From positions 1 through 64,000 of the forward strand of contig JAPPMG010000049.1 of assembly GCA_028819215.1 (NCBI GenBank): a stretch of 64,000 bases of DNA, given 5' to 3'. Origin of the DNA: Bryobacterales bacterium (GTDB lineage: Bacteria; Acidobacteriota; Terriglobia; Bryobacterales; UBA6623). The notes beneath the pieces were generated by a model. That model had not been told where the DNA came from. It ran no database searches and saw only the letters and a program-made list of their open reading frames with translations. Position numbers and translations under genes: made by a program. Positions 26,935-36,101 of the stretch are shown here, piece by piece; positions within the stretch are counted from its first letter, which is position 1, and each line of letters starts with the position of its first letter.

Positions 26935-27564
26935 CTAGCGCTCGTTCACCACGGTCTTTGCGGCCAGCGCTCCGAATCCGCCGGCCCCGGCCACCAGCAC
27001 CGTCGCCTCTACGAGGATGGTCAGGACCATCGCTCCCCAGAATACGGTCGGATCCTCGAGTGCCGTAGCCGCTCCGGCGATGATGGGCGAATCCTGTGCC
27101 TGCTGCTGCAATGCCTCCAGAAACGCCTCTTGGCCCGGCCCCCCTAGCACCGCCAGTTGCGTGACCAGCGTCGGAAGGTAGCACAGCAGGCCCGTCAGCG
27201 CCCCTACCCCGAATCCGTGCCATAGGCCGGAGACGGGCGCGACTCTCTGCTCAAAGCGCCTCACCGCGTAGTACGCCGCCAGCCACACGACCCCGATGCC
27301 CAGCATCGCCGCGACCAGGCCCAGGCCAAGCAGCGAGACCAGCGCGCTGAGAAGAAAGCGCAGGGACATGCCCACGATGGCCGGCGGGCCGACGGCTCTG
27401 AGGTAGTCCCTCGCGGTCAGCTCGCGAGGTGCCGACTCGGGTTGCGCGGGCAGCTCGAATGGCACTTCGGGCTCGCCGACGCCCGGCACCAGCGGCCGCC
27501 CGCAGCGGGGGCAGAACGAAGCGTCGCGAGGCAGCGGGCTGCCACAGGTGCAATGGGTGGCCAT
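26935..27564 (-). CDS. Zinc-ribbon membrane protein of unknown function
   Basis: 209 residues from ATG 27564. The first 30 residues form a zinc ribbon (THCTCGSPLPRDASFCPRCGRPL). A Pro/Glu linker follows, then about four hydrophobic segments (for instance FLLSALVSLLGLGLVAAMLGIG, LVEATVLVAGAGGFGALAA). The layout resembles YIP1-like or DUF4013-type zinc-ribbon membrane proteins, but I cannot name a family. A start further upstream would add a basic stretch with no merit. Confidence 0.7.
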   Translation of the reverse strand: MATHCTCGSPLPRDASFCPRCGRPLVPGVGEPEVPFELPAQPESAPRELTARDYLRAVGPPAIVGMSLRFLLSALVSLLGLGLVAAMLGIGVVWLAAYYAVRRFEQRVAPVSGLWHGFGVGALTGLLCYLPTLVTQLAVLGGPGQEAFLEALQQQAQDSPIIAGAATALEDPTVFWGAMVLTILVEATVLVAGAGGFGALAAKTVVNER

Positions 27565-27694
27565 CTTGCTGCTAGCGCCTTCGGCCGCAGGGCTCAGTGC
27601 ACGGCACCGTGCCGGACCTGCCGCCCGTGATCTCAATTGTAGGCCCGGCCGCGACCAGGCAGAATGGTCGGCGGCCTACGCCGGACACCGTCAC

Positions 27695-30600
27695 TCAAGC
27701 GCCGGAACTGCGAATGACCCGGAGCAACTGCCCCCCGTACTTCTTCGCGACCGCAGGCCCGACACCCGGCACGTCCAGCAGCTCCGCTTCATTCGAAGGC
27801 TTGCGATCGACCAAGGCGTTCAAGGTGCGATCGGGGAACACGCGAAACGCGGGCATCCCGCGTCTTCCCGCCTCGGACTTTCGCCAAGCCCGCAGAGCGG
27901 AGGAGATCAGCTCGTCAGAATCATCGCGGGACGGGACCTCTCCGAGGCCGAACTGCTTGGTGGCGCGACTGCCGTTGCGCTTTCCTGCGGAGCCCGCCTT
28001 AGCGGCCTTTCTCGGCCGAGATGCCCGCTTCGCGGGCTTCAAGCCAGCGCCTTCCGCGGGCAGCATGATGCGGCTGGCGAGGCTGGCCGCACCGCGGCCT
28101 TCCGGCGTTAGCCAGATGCGGCGGAACTCGATCGACTCTCCCTGCGCGTTGACAAAGGAATCGGGTTCGATACGTGCCAGATCCGCCCGCTGCAGACCGT
28201 CCACCAGCCGCTCGAACGTCTTTCGATCCACCTTGTTCGGCTCCACGCTATCGCGAAAAACCTTGCCGACCGATTGTCCGTCGCGCTCGCGCAGGGTTTG
28301 TCGGATCGTGTCCAATAGCGCCGATTCCTGCGGCGTGGGCGGCCGGAAGGTCTTGACGGCACAGGTCTCGGCGTCGCAGTTGTCGCAATGCTGGCAGGGC
28401 TTGAGCGAATCCTCCAAGTCGTCGAAGTGCCGCACCAGGTCGAGCATGCGGCACTGGTTGGACCGGGTGAATTCGCTCACCTGATCCAGCTGCCGGATCT
28501 TGTAGGCGCGCTGCTCGTCATAGCTCGCCCGCCACCTCGCGTCGCCCTTGGTGGCCTGATCGTCCGCATCGATTCTCACTCCGCCGTGCATCCACAGCTT
28601 TTCGAGCGCCTTCTCGAACTGTTCGGAATCGCCGGAAAAGTCCGCGGCCAAGTCGCCGACCGGCAGCTTGGCCGAACTGAGGCGGTTGAACATGGCTTCG
28701 AGCTTGGGCGGCTCGGGATAATCCCTGTCCAAGAAGAACTCGTGCGTCTTGCGGTCCGCCCATGAGTGCAGCAGGACTGCCTTGGAGGGCAGTCCGTCGC
28801 GGCCCGCTCGGCCGATCTCCTGGTAGTAGCCCTCGATTGAACCGGGAAGCCCGGTGTGGACAACCGTGCGCACGTCCGGCTTGTCGATGCCCATGCCGAA
28901 CGCGATCGTGGCGACGATGACTTCAAGGTCGCCCCGCAGGAACGCGGCCTGCACCCGGTCCCGTTCCTCGGCGGGCATGCCGGCGTGATAGGCAGCTGCG
29001 GGCATGCTCGACTGCAACAGCTCGGCCTGCGCCTCGGCGGCCTTGCGGGTCGGGGCGTAGACAATCGCCGGCCGCCGCGCATCGTCAAGCATCAGCCTTG
29101 CCAAGGCACCGGGCCGGAGCGACGGCACGAGTTCCACGAGTTCGATCTGCAGGTTCTCGCGCCGGAACCCGTGAATGGAGCGCTTGCAATCCCCCAGGCC
29201 CAATTGCTCGATCACGTCGCGCTGGACGATCGGGGTGGCCGTCGCCGTCAGCGCTATCACCGGGGCCGGGCGCAGGGACGGCAAGCGCTCGCGCAAACGC
29301 CTGTATTCGGGGCGGAAGTCATGGCCCCACATGGAGATGCAATGCGCCTCGTCAATGGCGACAAGACCCGGCGTGCGCTTGGCCAAGAACTCGGGAAAGC
29401 CCGGCACGGCCAGACGCTCGGGAGCGATGTAGAGAAAATCCAGCTCGCCCGCGACATACTCCTTGCACACGCGCCGAGATTCAAGCCGGTCGCGCCCGGA
29501 ATGGATCCGCTCGGCCTTGAAGCCCTGCTGGCGCAGCTTGTCCGTCTGGTCCTCCATCAGTGCGATCAGCGGGCTGATCACGATGGTCGTCTCGCCGCGG
29601 GCGATTCCGGGCAGCTGGTAGCAGAGCGACTTGCCCGCTCCGGTCGGCATGACGAGCAGCACGTCCCGGCCAGCTACGACATCCCGGCAGACCGCCTCTT
29701 GGTTGGGGCGGAAGGAGGCGTGCCCGAAGCGCGATCGCAGCAGTTCGTTCAGCCGCTCCGGGGAAACGGAAACCGGCTGCGGCCCGGCTTGCGACGAAGT
29801 CGGCGGGGCCGGCCGATCGGGCGGCGGCGAGCCGAAACTGCGCCGCTGGAGTGGCGGCTTGGCGGCTCCAGGCGCCCGTTCCTCGACGTGTCCGCTGGGC
29901 GCGCCCACCTCCGGCTCATTCTGGTCCGCGCGCGTTTCGGCCTGATCGGCTGCGGCCGCTTTCCGCTGCCTCGACTGAGATCGCTTCTGGGTGCGGGATG
30001 CGGGCGGCTGCGGGCCTGGCGGAGGCTGCGAGCGGGATGCGTCGCGGTCGCTTGCGGAGGCGGAGCCGTTGGCGGAACCGCCAACAACGTCGCGCACGAA
30101 CTCCTCTATGCCCCGCATGAACTTGGCATAGCCGCCGTCGCCGCGCTCGATGCTGCGCAGCTTGGACTCCCATTCTCCGGTCATCTCGGGGCTGCGGACC
30201 TTGGGATGAACGAGGTCCAGCAGCCGGATCCCCTTTTCGGTGGCTCGCAGGGCCTTCTTCTCGCGCTCGACGTAGGAACGCTTCAGGAGCGTCTCGATGA
30301 TCGAGGCGCGGGTCGCAGGCGTGCCGATCCCGCGCTCTTTCATGGCGTCAGAGAGCGCTTGGCTGTCGAGCGTCTTGCCCGCCGACTCCATGGCGGTCAG
30401 CAAGGTCGCATCGGTGAACCGTGGCGGCGGCTTGGTCCTCTTCTTGACTGCCTCGGCCGCTTGCACCTCCACACGCTGGCCCTGCCGCAAGCCGCTAGGC
30501 AGGTCCGGCTCGGACTTCGGTTCGCGCCTGTTCGCCGGCGCGGGGTCAAGCAGCTTCCAGCCGGGGTCGTCGACGGCCTTGCCATTGGACAGGTACTGAT

Positions 30601-31888
30601 CCTCGTCGGCCTTGTGCACGACACGGGTGATCACGGTCGTGGACGAATAGCGGTGCTCGGTGTGCCACGCCTGCAGGAAGCGGCGATTGATCAGGTCAAG
30701 CACCTTCGCTTCGGCCGACCCATCGCGCACGCCGCTGGCCGAACCGGTGGGGATGATGGCGTGGTGATCGGTGACCTTGGAATCGTTCACGAATCGCCCG
30801 GGCAGCGGTTCGGTGCCAGTGCCGGGCGCGAGCAAGGACTCGTCATAGCCGCGTGCCGTCCGCACTGCGATCTGCGGCGCTTGGCTGGCAACGTCGCTGG
30901 ACAGGAAGCGGCTATCGGTGCGGGGATATGTGATTGCCTTGTGCTTCTCGTACAGCGCCTGCGCGATGCCGAGGGTGCGCTCGGCGCTGAAGCCGTACAG
31001 GCGGTTGGCGTGCCGCTGGAGCTCGGTGAGGTCATACAGGTGCGGCGGGGGCTGGCGATGCCGGGTCCGCTTGACCGAGACGATGTCGGCACGTCCGGCC
31101 CGGGCCCGCGCAACGATCTCCGCCGCCTCCTTGCCGTCAGCCGCTAGCCTCTGCTGCCGCTTGCCCTTCTCGAGCCGGAAGAACACGCCGCGGTAGCGCC
31201 GTCCCTCGCCCGCGTCGAACTCGGCATGGACCTCCAAGTAGTCCTCGGGCACGAAGTCGCGAATGGCGATCTCTCGCTCCACCAGCATGGCCAGCGTCGG
31301 CGTCTGCACCCGCCCGACCGAGAGCACTTCGCTGTCGGCGTGGTCCAGCGTGTAGGCGCGCGTGAGATTCATGCCGACGAGCCAGTCGGCGCGGCTTCGC
31401 GCACGCGCGGCCGCCGCCAAGTCGTCGAAGCCGCTGGCCGGTTGCAAGTTCTCGAAACCGCGCCGGATCGCGTCCTGCGTCAGCGACGAAATCCGGAGCC
31501 GGTCCACGGGCTTGGACGAGCCCGCCGCCGCGTATATCTGGCGGAAGATCAGCTCGCCCTCGCGGCCGGCGTCGGTGGCGCAGACCACCCGCTCGATCTT
31601 CGGGCTGTTGAGGATCTTCTTGACGACGCCGAACTGGTCCGCCCGCTCCTCGTCGACGATCAGCGGCCATTCATCTGGAAGCATGGGCAGCAGCGAACGC
31701 CGCCACTCCTTCCATGCCGGATCAATCTGGTGCGGCTCGGCCAGATGAACCAAGTGGCCGATCGCCCACGTCACCACCACGCCGTTGCCGTGGAAGAATC
31801 CGCTGCCCCTCCCGGTCGCTCCCAGCACCCTCGAAATGTCGCGCGCGACCGAGGGCTTTTCGGCAAGCACTGCGCATTTCTGAGGCAC
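27695..31888 (-). CDS. Topoisomerase III-RecQ helicase-HRDC single-chain fusion
   Basis: 1397 residues. Residues 1-600 are a type IA topoisomerase of TopB type: AEKPSVARDI (Glu10, Toprim), CATDAGREGELIF (103-115) and the active-site Tyr321 in AITYPRTDSRFL. Residues 600-705 are a Pro/Ser/Gln/Arg-rich linker. Residues 706-1180 are a RecQ helicase: Walker A MPTGAGKSLC (747-756), DEAH (846-849), TATAT (881-885), QEIGRAGRDG (1023-1032) and the zinc cysteines C1147, C1165, C1168, C1171. Residues 1180-1260 look like the RQC winged helix. The HRDC domain ends the chain (1325-1395). RecQ and TopB jointly decatenate DNA and dissolve double Holliday junctions; here they are covalently joined. Start: GTG 31888 (or 31900). 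An open frame back to 32260 overlaps meaB and is rejected. Confidence 0.92.
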   Translation of the reverse strand: MPQKCAVLAEKPSVARDISRVLGATGRGSGFFHGNGVVVTWAIGHLVHLAEPHQIDPAWKEWRRSLLPMLPDEWPLIVDEERADQFGVVKKILNSPKIERVVCATDAGREGELIFRQIYAAAGSSKPVDRLRISSLTQDAIRRGFENLQPASGFDDLAAAARARSRADWLVGMNLTRAYTLDHADSEVLSVGRVQTPTLAMLVEREIAIRDFVPEDYLEVHAEFDAGEGRRYRGVFFRLEKGKRQQRLAADGKEAAEIVARARAGRADIVSVKRTRHRQPPPHLYDLTELQRHANRLYGFSAERTLGIAQALYEKHKAITYPRTDSRFLSSDVASQAPQIAVRTARGYDESLLAPGTGTEPLPGRFVNDSKVTDHHAIIPTGSASGVRDGSAEAKVLDLINRRFLQAWHTEHRYSSTTVITRVVHKADEDQYLSNGKAVDDPGWKLLDPAPANRREPKSEPDLPSGLRQGQRVEVQAAEAVKKRTKPPPRFTDATLLTAMESAGKTLDSQALSDAMKERGIGTPATRASIIETLLKRSYVEREKKALRATEKGIRLLDLVHPKVRSPEMTGEWESKLRSIERGDGGYAKFMRGIEEFVRDVVGGSANGSASASDRDASRSQPPPGPQPPASRTQKRSQSRQRKAAAADQAETRADQNEPEVGAPSGHVEERAPGAAKPPLQRRSFGSPPPDRPAPPTSSQAGPQPVSVSPERLNELLRSRFGHASFRPNQEAVCRDVVAGRDVLLVMPTGAGKSLCYQLPGIARGETTIVISPLIALMEDQTDKLRQQGFKAERIHSGRDRLESRRVCKEYVAGELDFLYIAPERLAVPGFPEFLAKRTPGLVAIDEAHCISMWGHDFRPEYRRLRERLPSLRPAPVIALTATATPIVQRDVIEQLGLGDCKRSIHGFRRENLQIELVELVPSLRPGALARLMLDDARRPAIVYAPTRKAAEAQAELLQSSMPAAAYHAGMPAEERDRVQAAFLRGDLEVIVATIAFGMGIDKPDVRTVVHTGLPGSIEGYYQEIGRAGRDGLPSKAVLLHSWADRKTHEFFLDRDYPEPPKLEAMFNRLSSAKLPVGDLAADFSGDSEQFEKALEKLWMHGGVRIDADDQATKGDARWRASYDEQRAYKIRQLDQVSEFTRSNQCRMLDLVRHFDDLEDSLKPCQHCDNCDAETCAVKTFRPPTPQESALLDTIRQTLRERDGQSVGKVFRDSVEPNKVDRKTFERLVDGLQRADLARIEPDSFVNAQGESIEFRRIWLTPEGRGAASLASRIMLPAEGAGLKPAKRASRPRKAAKAGSAGKRNGSRATKQFGLGEVPSRDDSDELISSALRAWRKSEAGRRGMPAFRVFPDRTLNALVDRKPSNEAELLDVPGVGPAVAKKYGGQLLRVIRSSGA

Positions 31889-32069
31889 CCATTTCGGCAC
31901 TGGAACTGAATTCAGTGTAGCGCCCCGCTGGCGGGCGAGAACCCCTCCGCAGCGAGGCGTTGCGCGGGGCAGCATCGGGCCGGTGCGACTCCCGGATACA
32001 ATCGGATTCGGCCCGCATGATGCGGCACGTCTGTACACAGGAGCGGTCGCCGGCAGGGAGCGAACTGCC

Positions 32070-32996
32070 GTGAAACTGCTGGCCGATCGCATCCGGCGAG
32101 GCGACCCGCGCGCGTTGGCTCGGGCGCTCAGCGCGGTCGAAAACCGCTCCGCCGGCACCGATGAGCTGCTGGCCGATTTGCACGATCCCAACACCGCGGC
32201 CCAGCGCTTCGGGATCACCGGCCCGCCCGGTGCCGGCAAGAGCACGCTGGTCGATTGCATCGCGCGCCATTTGCGCAGCGATGGAGTATCGGTCGGGATT
32301 CTCGCGGTCGACCCGAGCAGCCCCTACAGTGGCGGCGCGATCCTCGGCGATCGAGTGCGCATGCAGCGCCATCACGGCGATTCCGGCGTCTTTATACGCT
32401 CAATGGCAGCCCGGGGGGAGCTGGGGGGACTGGCACCAGCAGTCGGAGATGCGCTTGCCCTGCTAGAAGCAGCGGGTCGCGACACGGTCTTGATCGAAAC
32501 GGCGGGCGTCGGCCAGAGCGAGGTCGATGTCGTGCACCTCGCGGCCACGGTGGCGGTAGTGCTGACACCCTCCGCTGGCGACGATATCCAAGCCGCCAAG
32601 GCCGGAATCATGGAGATCGCTGACGTCTTTGTGATCAACAAGGCCGACCAGCCGGGCGCGGACGAGCTAGAGCGCCAGATCCTTGCCATGATCTCGTTGA
32701 TCCCCCTTGGAAAGCCCAAGCCGCCCGTCTTGCGCACGTCGGCCAGCCGCTGCGACGGTATCGAGGAATTGGTCGATGCCTTGCGACGGACCGCCCGCGC
32801 TCCATCTGATCCAGCCTATTGGAAGCGGCTGCTGCTCAAGCGCCTCGGTGGCGATCTGCAAGCAATGCTGCTGGACAGCGCGGGCCTCGAGCCGGATCTG
32901 GACACGGCCGCCGAAGCCATCGCCGCGGGCGAGCTTAACCCGTATGCTTACACTCAAGCGGTCGCGGACCGCTTCAAGCAACAATGGAAGCGATGA
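32070..32996 (+). CDS. meaB: MeaB/ArgK-type G3E-related GTPase chaperone for methylmalonyl-CoA mutase
   Basis: 308 residues from GTG 32070, which has AGGGAG about 10 bases upstream; a GTG at 31983 gives 29 extra residues without a ribosome site. P-loop GPPGAGKST (51-59), then ILAVDPSSPYSGGAILGDRVRM, LIETAGVGQSEVDV (Walker B region) and NKAD for guanine. MeaB loads and protects the adenosylcobalamin enzyme methylmalonyl-CoA mutase. The following gene is methylmalonyl-CoA epimerase, overlapping by four bases, which confirms the pathway. The mutase itself is not in the window. Confidence 0.9.
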   Translation: MKLLADRIRRGDPRALARALSAVENRSAGTDELLADLHDPNTAAQRFGITGPPGAGKSTLVDCIARHLRSDGVSVGILAVDPSSPYSGGAILGDRVRMQRHHGDSGVFIRSMAARGELGGLAPAVGDALALLEAAGRDTVLIETAGVGQSEVDVVHLAATVAVVLTPSAGDDIQAAKAGIMEIADVFVINKADQPGADELERQILAMISLIPLGKPKPPVLRTSASRCDGIEELVDALRRTARAPSDPAYWKRLLLKRLGGDLQAMLLDSAGLEPDLDTAAEAIAAGELNPYAYTQAVADRFKQQWKR

Positions 32997-33388
32997 CTGT
33001 CGACCACATCGGCATCGCGGTGCGCTCGATCGATCGGGCGCTGGAGTTTTACCGCGACGCCTTGGGCGTCGAACCCGCGCACCGCAGCGTAGTCGCCCAC
33101 GAGAAGGTGGAGGCAGCTCTGCTGCCGGCTGGTGAGAGCCGGATCGAGCTGCTTCAGCCCACCGCCGATGACTCGGTCATCGCCCGCTTTCTCGAGCGCC
33201 GCGGCGAGGGCATGCACCACCTCGCGCTGCAGGTCGCCGACATCGAAGCCGCGGCGGAAGCGATCCGCCAGTCGGGGCGCCGCCTGGTGACGGACCGCGT
33301 CCAGATCGGCGCCGAGGGCTACAAGTACGTGTTCGTGCACCCTAGCGAGACTGGCGGCGTGCTGCTGGAACTAGTGGAGCGCAGTTGA
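32993..33388 (+). CDS. mce: Methylmalonyl-CoA epimerase
   Basis: 131 residues from ATG 32993, which overlaps the meaB stop (ATGA); ATG 32984 is an alternative three codons earlier. Vicinal-oxygen-chelate fold with two beta-alpha repeats. Metal ligands are expected from the His of VDHIGIAV, the GMHHLALQV repeat and the Glu of LLELVE; IELLQP and GYKYVFVHP are typical. It interconverts (R)- and (S)-methylmalonyl-CoA in propionyl-CoA use or production. Confidence 0.92.
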   Translation: MTVDHIGIAVRSIDRALEFYRDALGVEPAHRSVVAHEKVEAALLPAGESRIELLQPTADDSVIARFLERRGEGMHHLALQVADIEAAAEAIRQSGRRLVTDRVQIGAEGYKYVFVHPSETGGVLLELVERS

Positions 33389-33437
33389 AATCCGCTAGGA
33401 TCAAGCCGCTGTTTCAGCGCTAGCCGCCGGTCCCGCC

Positions 33438-34736
33438 ATGGACTCAGCCAGACTCATCTCGCGCCTCGAGCAAGAAAACCGCCGCCTGCGGGCGGCGGTG
33501 GAGGAACTGTCGATCCTCAACGAGGTCTCTACTGCCGTGTCGTCGACCTCCTCGCTCGACGCCACCGTGGACTTGATCGTGCAGAAGTGCGTCAAGCATC
33601 TGCGGGTCGAGCAAGGCGCCGTCCTGCTGTTCGACCGGCGCGAGCAGGGGGCGAGCCTCAAGACGATGGTCCGCAAGATTGAACAGGATGACTCCCAGAT
33701 CATTCCCATGCGCCTGGGCGATCAGATCACGGGCTGGATGCTGAAGAACCGCAAGCCGCTGGTAATCAACGATTTCGAATCGGAGACGCGCTTTCGCGGC
33801 GCTGCGGACGGCAACAACATTCAATCCCTGCTGTGCGTGCCGATGATGCTCAAGGGCCGCCTGATCGGAGTCGTGAACGTATTCAACAAGCAAGGCTCGA
33901 GCGACTTCAGCGAGGGGGACCAGCGGCTGCTCAGCATCATCGCTACACAGTCTGCCCAAGTGGTCGAGAACGCCCGGCTGGCCGAAGAAGAAAAGGCTCT
34001 GGTCGTACTTCAGGAGGAACTCCGGCTGGCCCGGGAAATCCAGAAGAACCTGCTGCCCCAAGAGCCGCCGCGAGTGCCGGGCTACGTCATCGCCGGAATC
34101 TCCGAGCCCGCCAAGCGGGTCGGCGGGGACTATTTCGACTTCCTGGAACTCGGCGAAGACCGTCTTGGCCTGTGCCTGGCGGACGTTTCGGGCAAGGGCA
34201 TCACAGCGGCGATGCTGATGTCCAACGTACAGGCGACCATCCGCAGCCAGGGTCGTTCCTCGCCCGATGTCGCCAGCTGCGTGTCGCGCTCCAACGACAT
34301 GCTGCACGCCAGCACTGACTCCGACAAGTTCGTCACGATGTTCTACGGCGTGCTCGACACGCGCACCCATCGACTCGAGTACTGCAATGCGGGCCACAAC
34401 CCGCCGCTCGTGCTGCCCGGGGGGGATCGCCCCGAGCAGCTTCGGACCGGCGGGCCGGTGCTAGGCGTGCTCCCGGGTTTTCCCTACGAGCGCGGCGAGG
34501 CGGAACTGAGGCCGGGCGAGACCCTGCTGGTCTACAGCGACGGGTTCAGCGAGGCCATGAACGACCGTTTCCAGGAGTTCGGCGACGAGCGCCTGCGCGT
34601 TTCGGCTCGCGCCCATTCCGAGCTGCCGCCCGAGCAACTCCTGGAGACCCTGCTGCAAGAAGTCAATGATTTCTGCGGGGAAGCGCCGCAGGCAGATGAC
34701 ATGACCATCATGGCGGTCCAGCGGCTGGGGTCGTGA
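33438..34736 (+). CDS. GAF-SpoIIE (RsbU-type) PP2C serine phosphatase
   Basis: 432 residues. A short N-terminal coiled coil (SARLISRLEQENRRLRAAVEELS) is followed by a GAF domain (about 35-185). A second helix (VVLQEELRLAREIQKNLLPQE) precedes the SpoIIE/PP2C domain (about 225-430) with GGDYFDFLEL, LADVSGKGITAAMLMS, NAGHNPPLVL and PQADDMTIMAVQR metal-site motifs. Such proteins dephosphorylate anti-sigma-factor antagonists and control alternative sigma factors. No antagonist or anti-sigma gene is next to it. Its last 29 bases overlap the convergent hemG-like gene. Confidence 0.9.
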   Translation: MDSARLISRLEQENRRLRAAVEELSILNEVSTAVSSTSSLDATVDLIVQKCVKHLRVEQGAVLLFDRREQGASLKTMVRKIEQDDSQIIPMRLGDQITGWMLKNRKPLVINDFESETRFRGAADGNNIQSLLCVPMMLKGRLIGVVNVFNKQGSSDFSEGDQRLLSIIATQSAQVVENARLAEEEKALVVLQEELRLAREIQKNLLPQEPPRVPGYVIAGISEPAKRVGGDYFDFLELGEDRLGLCLADVSGKGITAAMLMSNVQATIRSQGRSSPDVASCVSRSNDMLHASTDSDKFVTMFYGVLDTRTHRLEYCNAGHNPPLVLPGGDRPEQLRTGGPVLGVLPGFPYERGEAELRPGETLLVYSDGFSEAMNDRFQEFGDERLRVSARAHSELPPEQLLETLLQEVNDFCGEAPQADDMTIMAVQRLGS

Positions 34737-36099
34737 GGGACGCCTCTCCGGACGCTATCTCCCTCGCGATGCGCTCGCTACGGCGGACGCAGTCGGGGAT
34801 CCCGAGCCCGGAGTAGCCGTTTCCCGCCAAGTGCAGCCCCGGGAAGCGCAGCAGCCGCTCTTCGATCTCGCTCACCCGCGTCTCGTGACCTACCGAGTAC
34901 TGAGGCATGGCCGCGGGCCAGCGGTAGGCCCGAGACACCTCCGGGACAGGTCGAAAGCCCATCCACTGCCGCAACTCCGCGTCCGCTAGCCCGGCCACCG
35001 ACTCGTCGCTCGACTCCAGCGCCCGGTCGGCGTCCGCTCCTGCCAGAAAGGCCCGCAGCAAGACTTTGCCCGGCCCGGCCCGTTCTGCGAACTTCGTGTT
35101 CGTCCAAGTGCAGGCGGCCAGCGTCCCGCGCTCGGCTCGAGGGATCAACAGGCCAAAGCCGTCCAGTGAATGGCCGAAATCGCGCTGCGGGTACACCAGA
35201 GCGACGACGACCGAGGAGGTATAGACGATGCTTCCGAGGCGCTCCGCCAGACCGCCGTCAGCGCGTGCGAGCAGCCTGCCGGCTTCGGGGGCGGGAGTCG
35301 CGACGATCACGCTGCTTGTTTCCCATGCGCCGCGCTCGGCCCGGACTCGCCAGCCAGCGGCGCTCGGTTGCACCTCTCGCACGTCGTCCGTGACGACTTC
35401 ACAGGTTCCGGGAAGGTGCCGCCGCAGCGCGTCGGTCAGCGAGCCCATGCCCTCCCGCAGCGTCAGGAACAGCGGCCCCTGCCGATGTCGCTCGCGGTTC
35501 TTCCACACGCCGCGCAGCAGGCTGCCGTACTGGCGCTCGTATTCCACGAAGCGCGGGATCACGCTGTCGGCCGATAGGTCCTCGGGAGGAGAGCCGTATA
35601 CGCCTGCCAGCAGCGGCTGCGCAAGGTACTCCACGGCCTCAAGTCCGAAGTGGTCCTCCACAAACTCGGCGACGGACCGCTCGGGCAGCGTCTGGGGCCG
35701 GCGAAACCACTCGCCGGCCATGCGAGCCTTGGCGGCTAAGCCGAACAGCCCGCTAGTGGCAGCTTGCCACGGCTTGGACGGCGCGAGCAGCCGCATGCTC
35801 TGGGGCAGCGGTCGGGGGCGGCCGCGACGGACGATATAGGTGCGCCGCCTGTCGTCGTTGGAGCCGATCACTTGGTCGCCGAGTCCCAGTTCTCGGACCA
35901 GATCCAACATCCACGCCTTCTCGGCCAGCCAACTGTCCGGCCCCGCTTCGACCAGGCAGTCGCCGAAGTGCTCGGTGCGGACGATGCCGCCGAGCGTTCG
36001 CTCGCGCTCGATCAGAGTGCAGGGAATGCCGTGCCGCCCCAAGTAGTAGGCGGCAGACAAGCCTGAGACCCCGCCGCCAACGATGGCTACCCGGGACAT
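34708..36099 (-). CDS. hemG: Protoporphyrinogen oxidase, FAD-dependent (HemG/HemY type)
   Basis: 463 residues from ATG 36099, two bases after hemE. FAD-binding Rossmann start VAIVGGGVSGLSAAYYLGRHG; then LGGIVRTE, AGPDSW, QPLLAGVYGSPPEDLSA and C-terminal LHLAGNGYSGLGIPDCVRRSERIA. It oxidises protoporphyrinogen IX (or coproporphyrinogen III) with oxygen at the membrane during heme synthesis. Two-base spacing to hemE shows one operon. Older naming calls this type hemY; the oxygen-dependent FAD family is clear. Confidence 0.9.
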   Translation of the reverse strand: MSRVAIVGGGVSGLSAAYYLGRHGIPCTLIERERTLGGIVRTEHFGDCLVEAGPDSWLAEKAWMLDLVRELGLGDQVIGSNDDRRRTYIVRRGRPRPLPQSMRLLAPSKPWQAATSGLFGLAAKARMAGEWFRRPQTLPERSVAEFVEDHFGLEAVEYLAQPLLAGVYGSPPEDLSADSVIPRFVEYERQYGSLLRGVWKNRERHRQGPLFLTLREGMGSLTDALRRHLPGTCEVVTDDVREVQPSAAGWRVRAERGAWETSSVIVATPAPEAGRLLARADGGLAERLGSIVYTSSVVVALVYPQRDFGHSLDGFGLLIPRAERGTLAACTWTNTKFAERAGPGKVLLRAFLAGADADRALESSDESVAGLADAELRQWMGFRPVPEVSRAYRWPAAMPQYSVGHETRVSEIEERLLRFPGLHLAGNGYSGLGIPDCVRRSERIAREIASGEASLTTPAAGPP

Positions 36100-36101
36100 G
36101 C

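Noticed and set aside
28856..31147. 763-codon plus-strand open frame inside the TopB-RecQ gene
   Set aside because: It is the mirror of a real high-GC gene; its translation has no domain and is Arg/Gly/Leu-rich like other shadow frames.
31571..31586. Toprim motif of the topoisomerase reads ATDAGREGE instead of a DxD form, suggesting inactivation
   Set aside because: I recall the same ATDAGREGE in Gram-positive-type TopB proteins, so it is normal for this branch.
31889..32260. Upstream extension of the TopB-RecQ reading frame by 124 codons
   Set aside because: It overlaps meaB on the other strand, has low-complexity Ser/Arg/Ala content, and the TopB N-terminus (CAVLAEKPSVARD) begins only after it.
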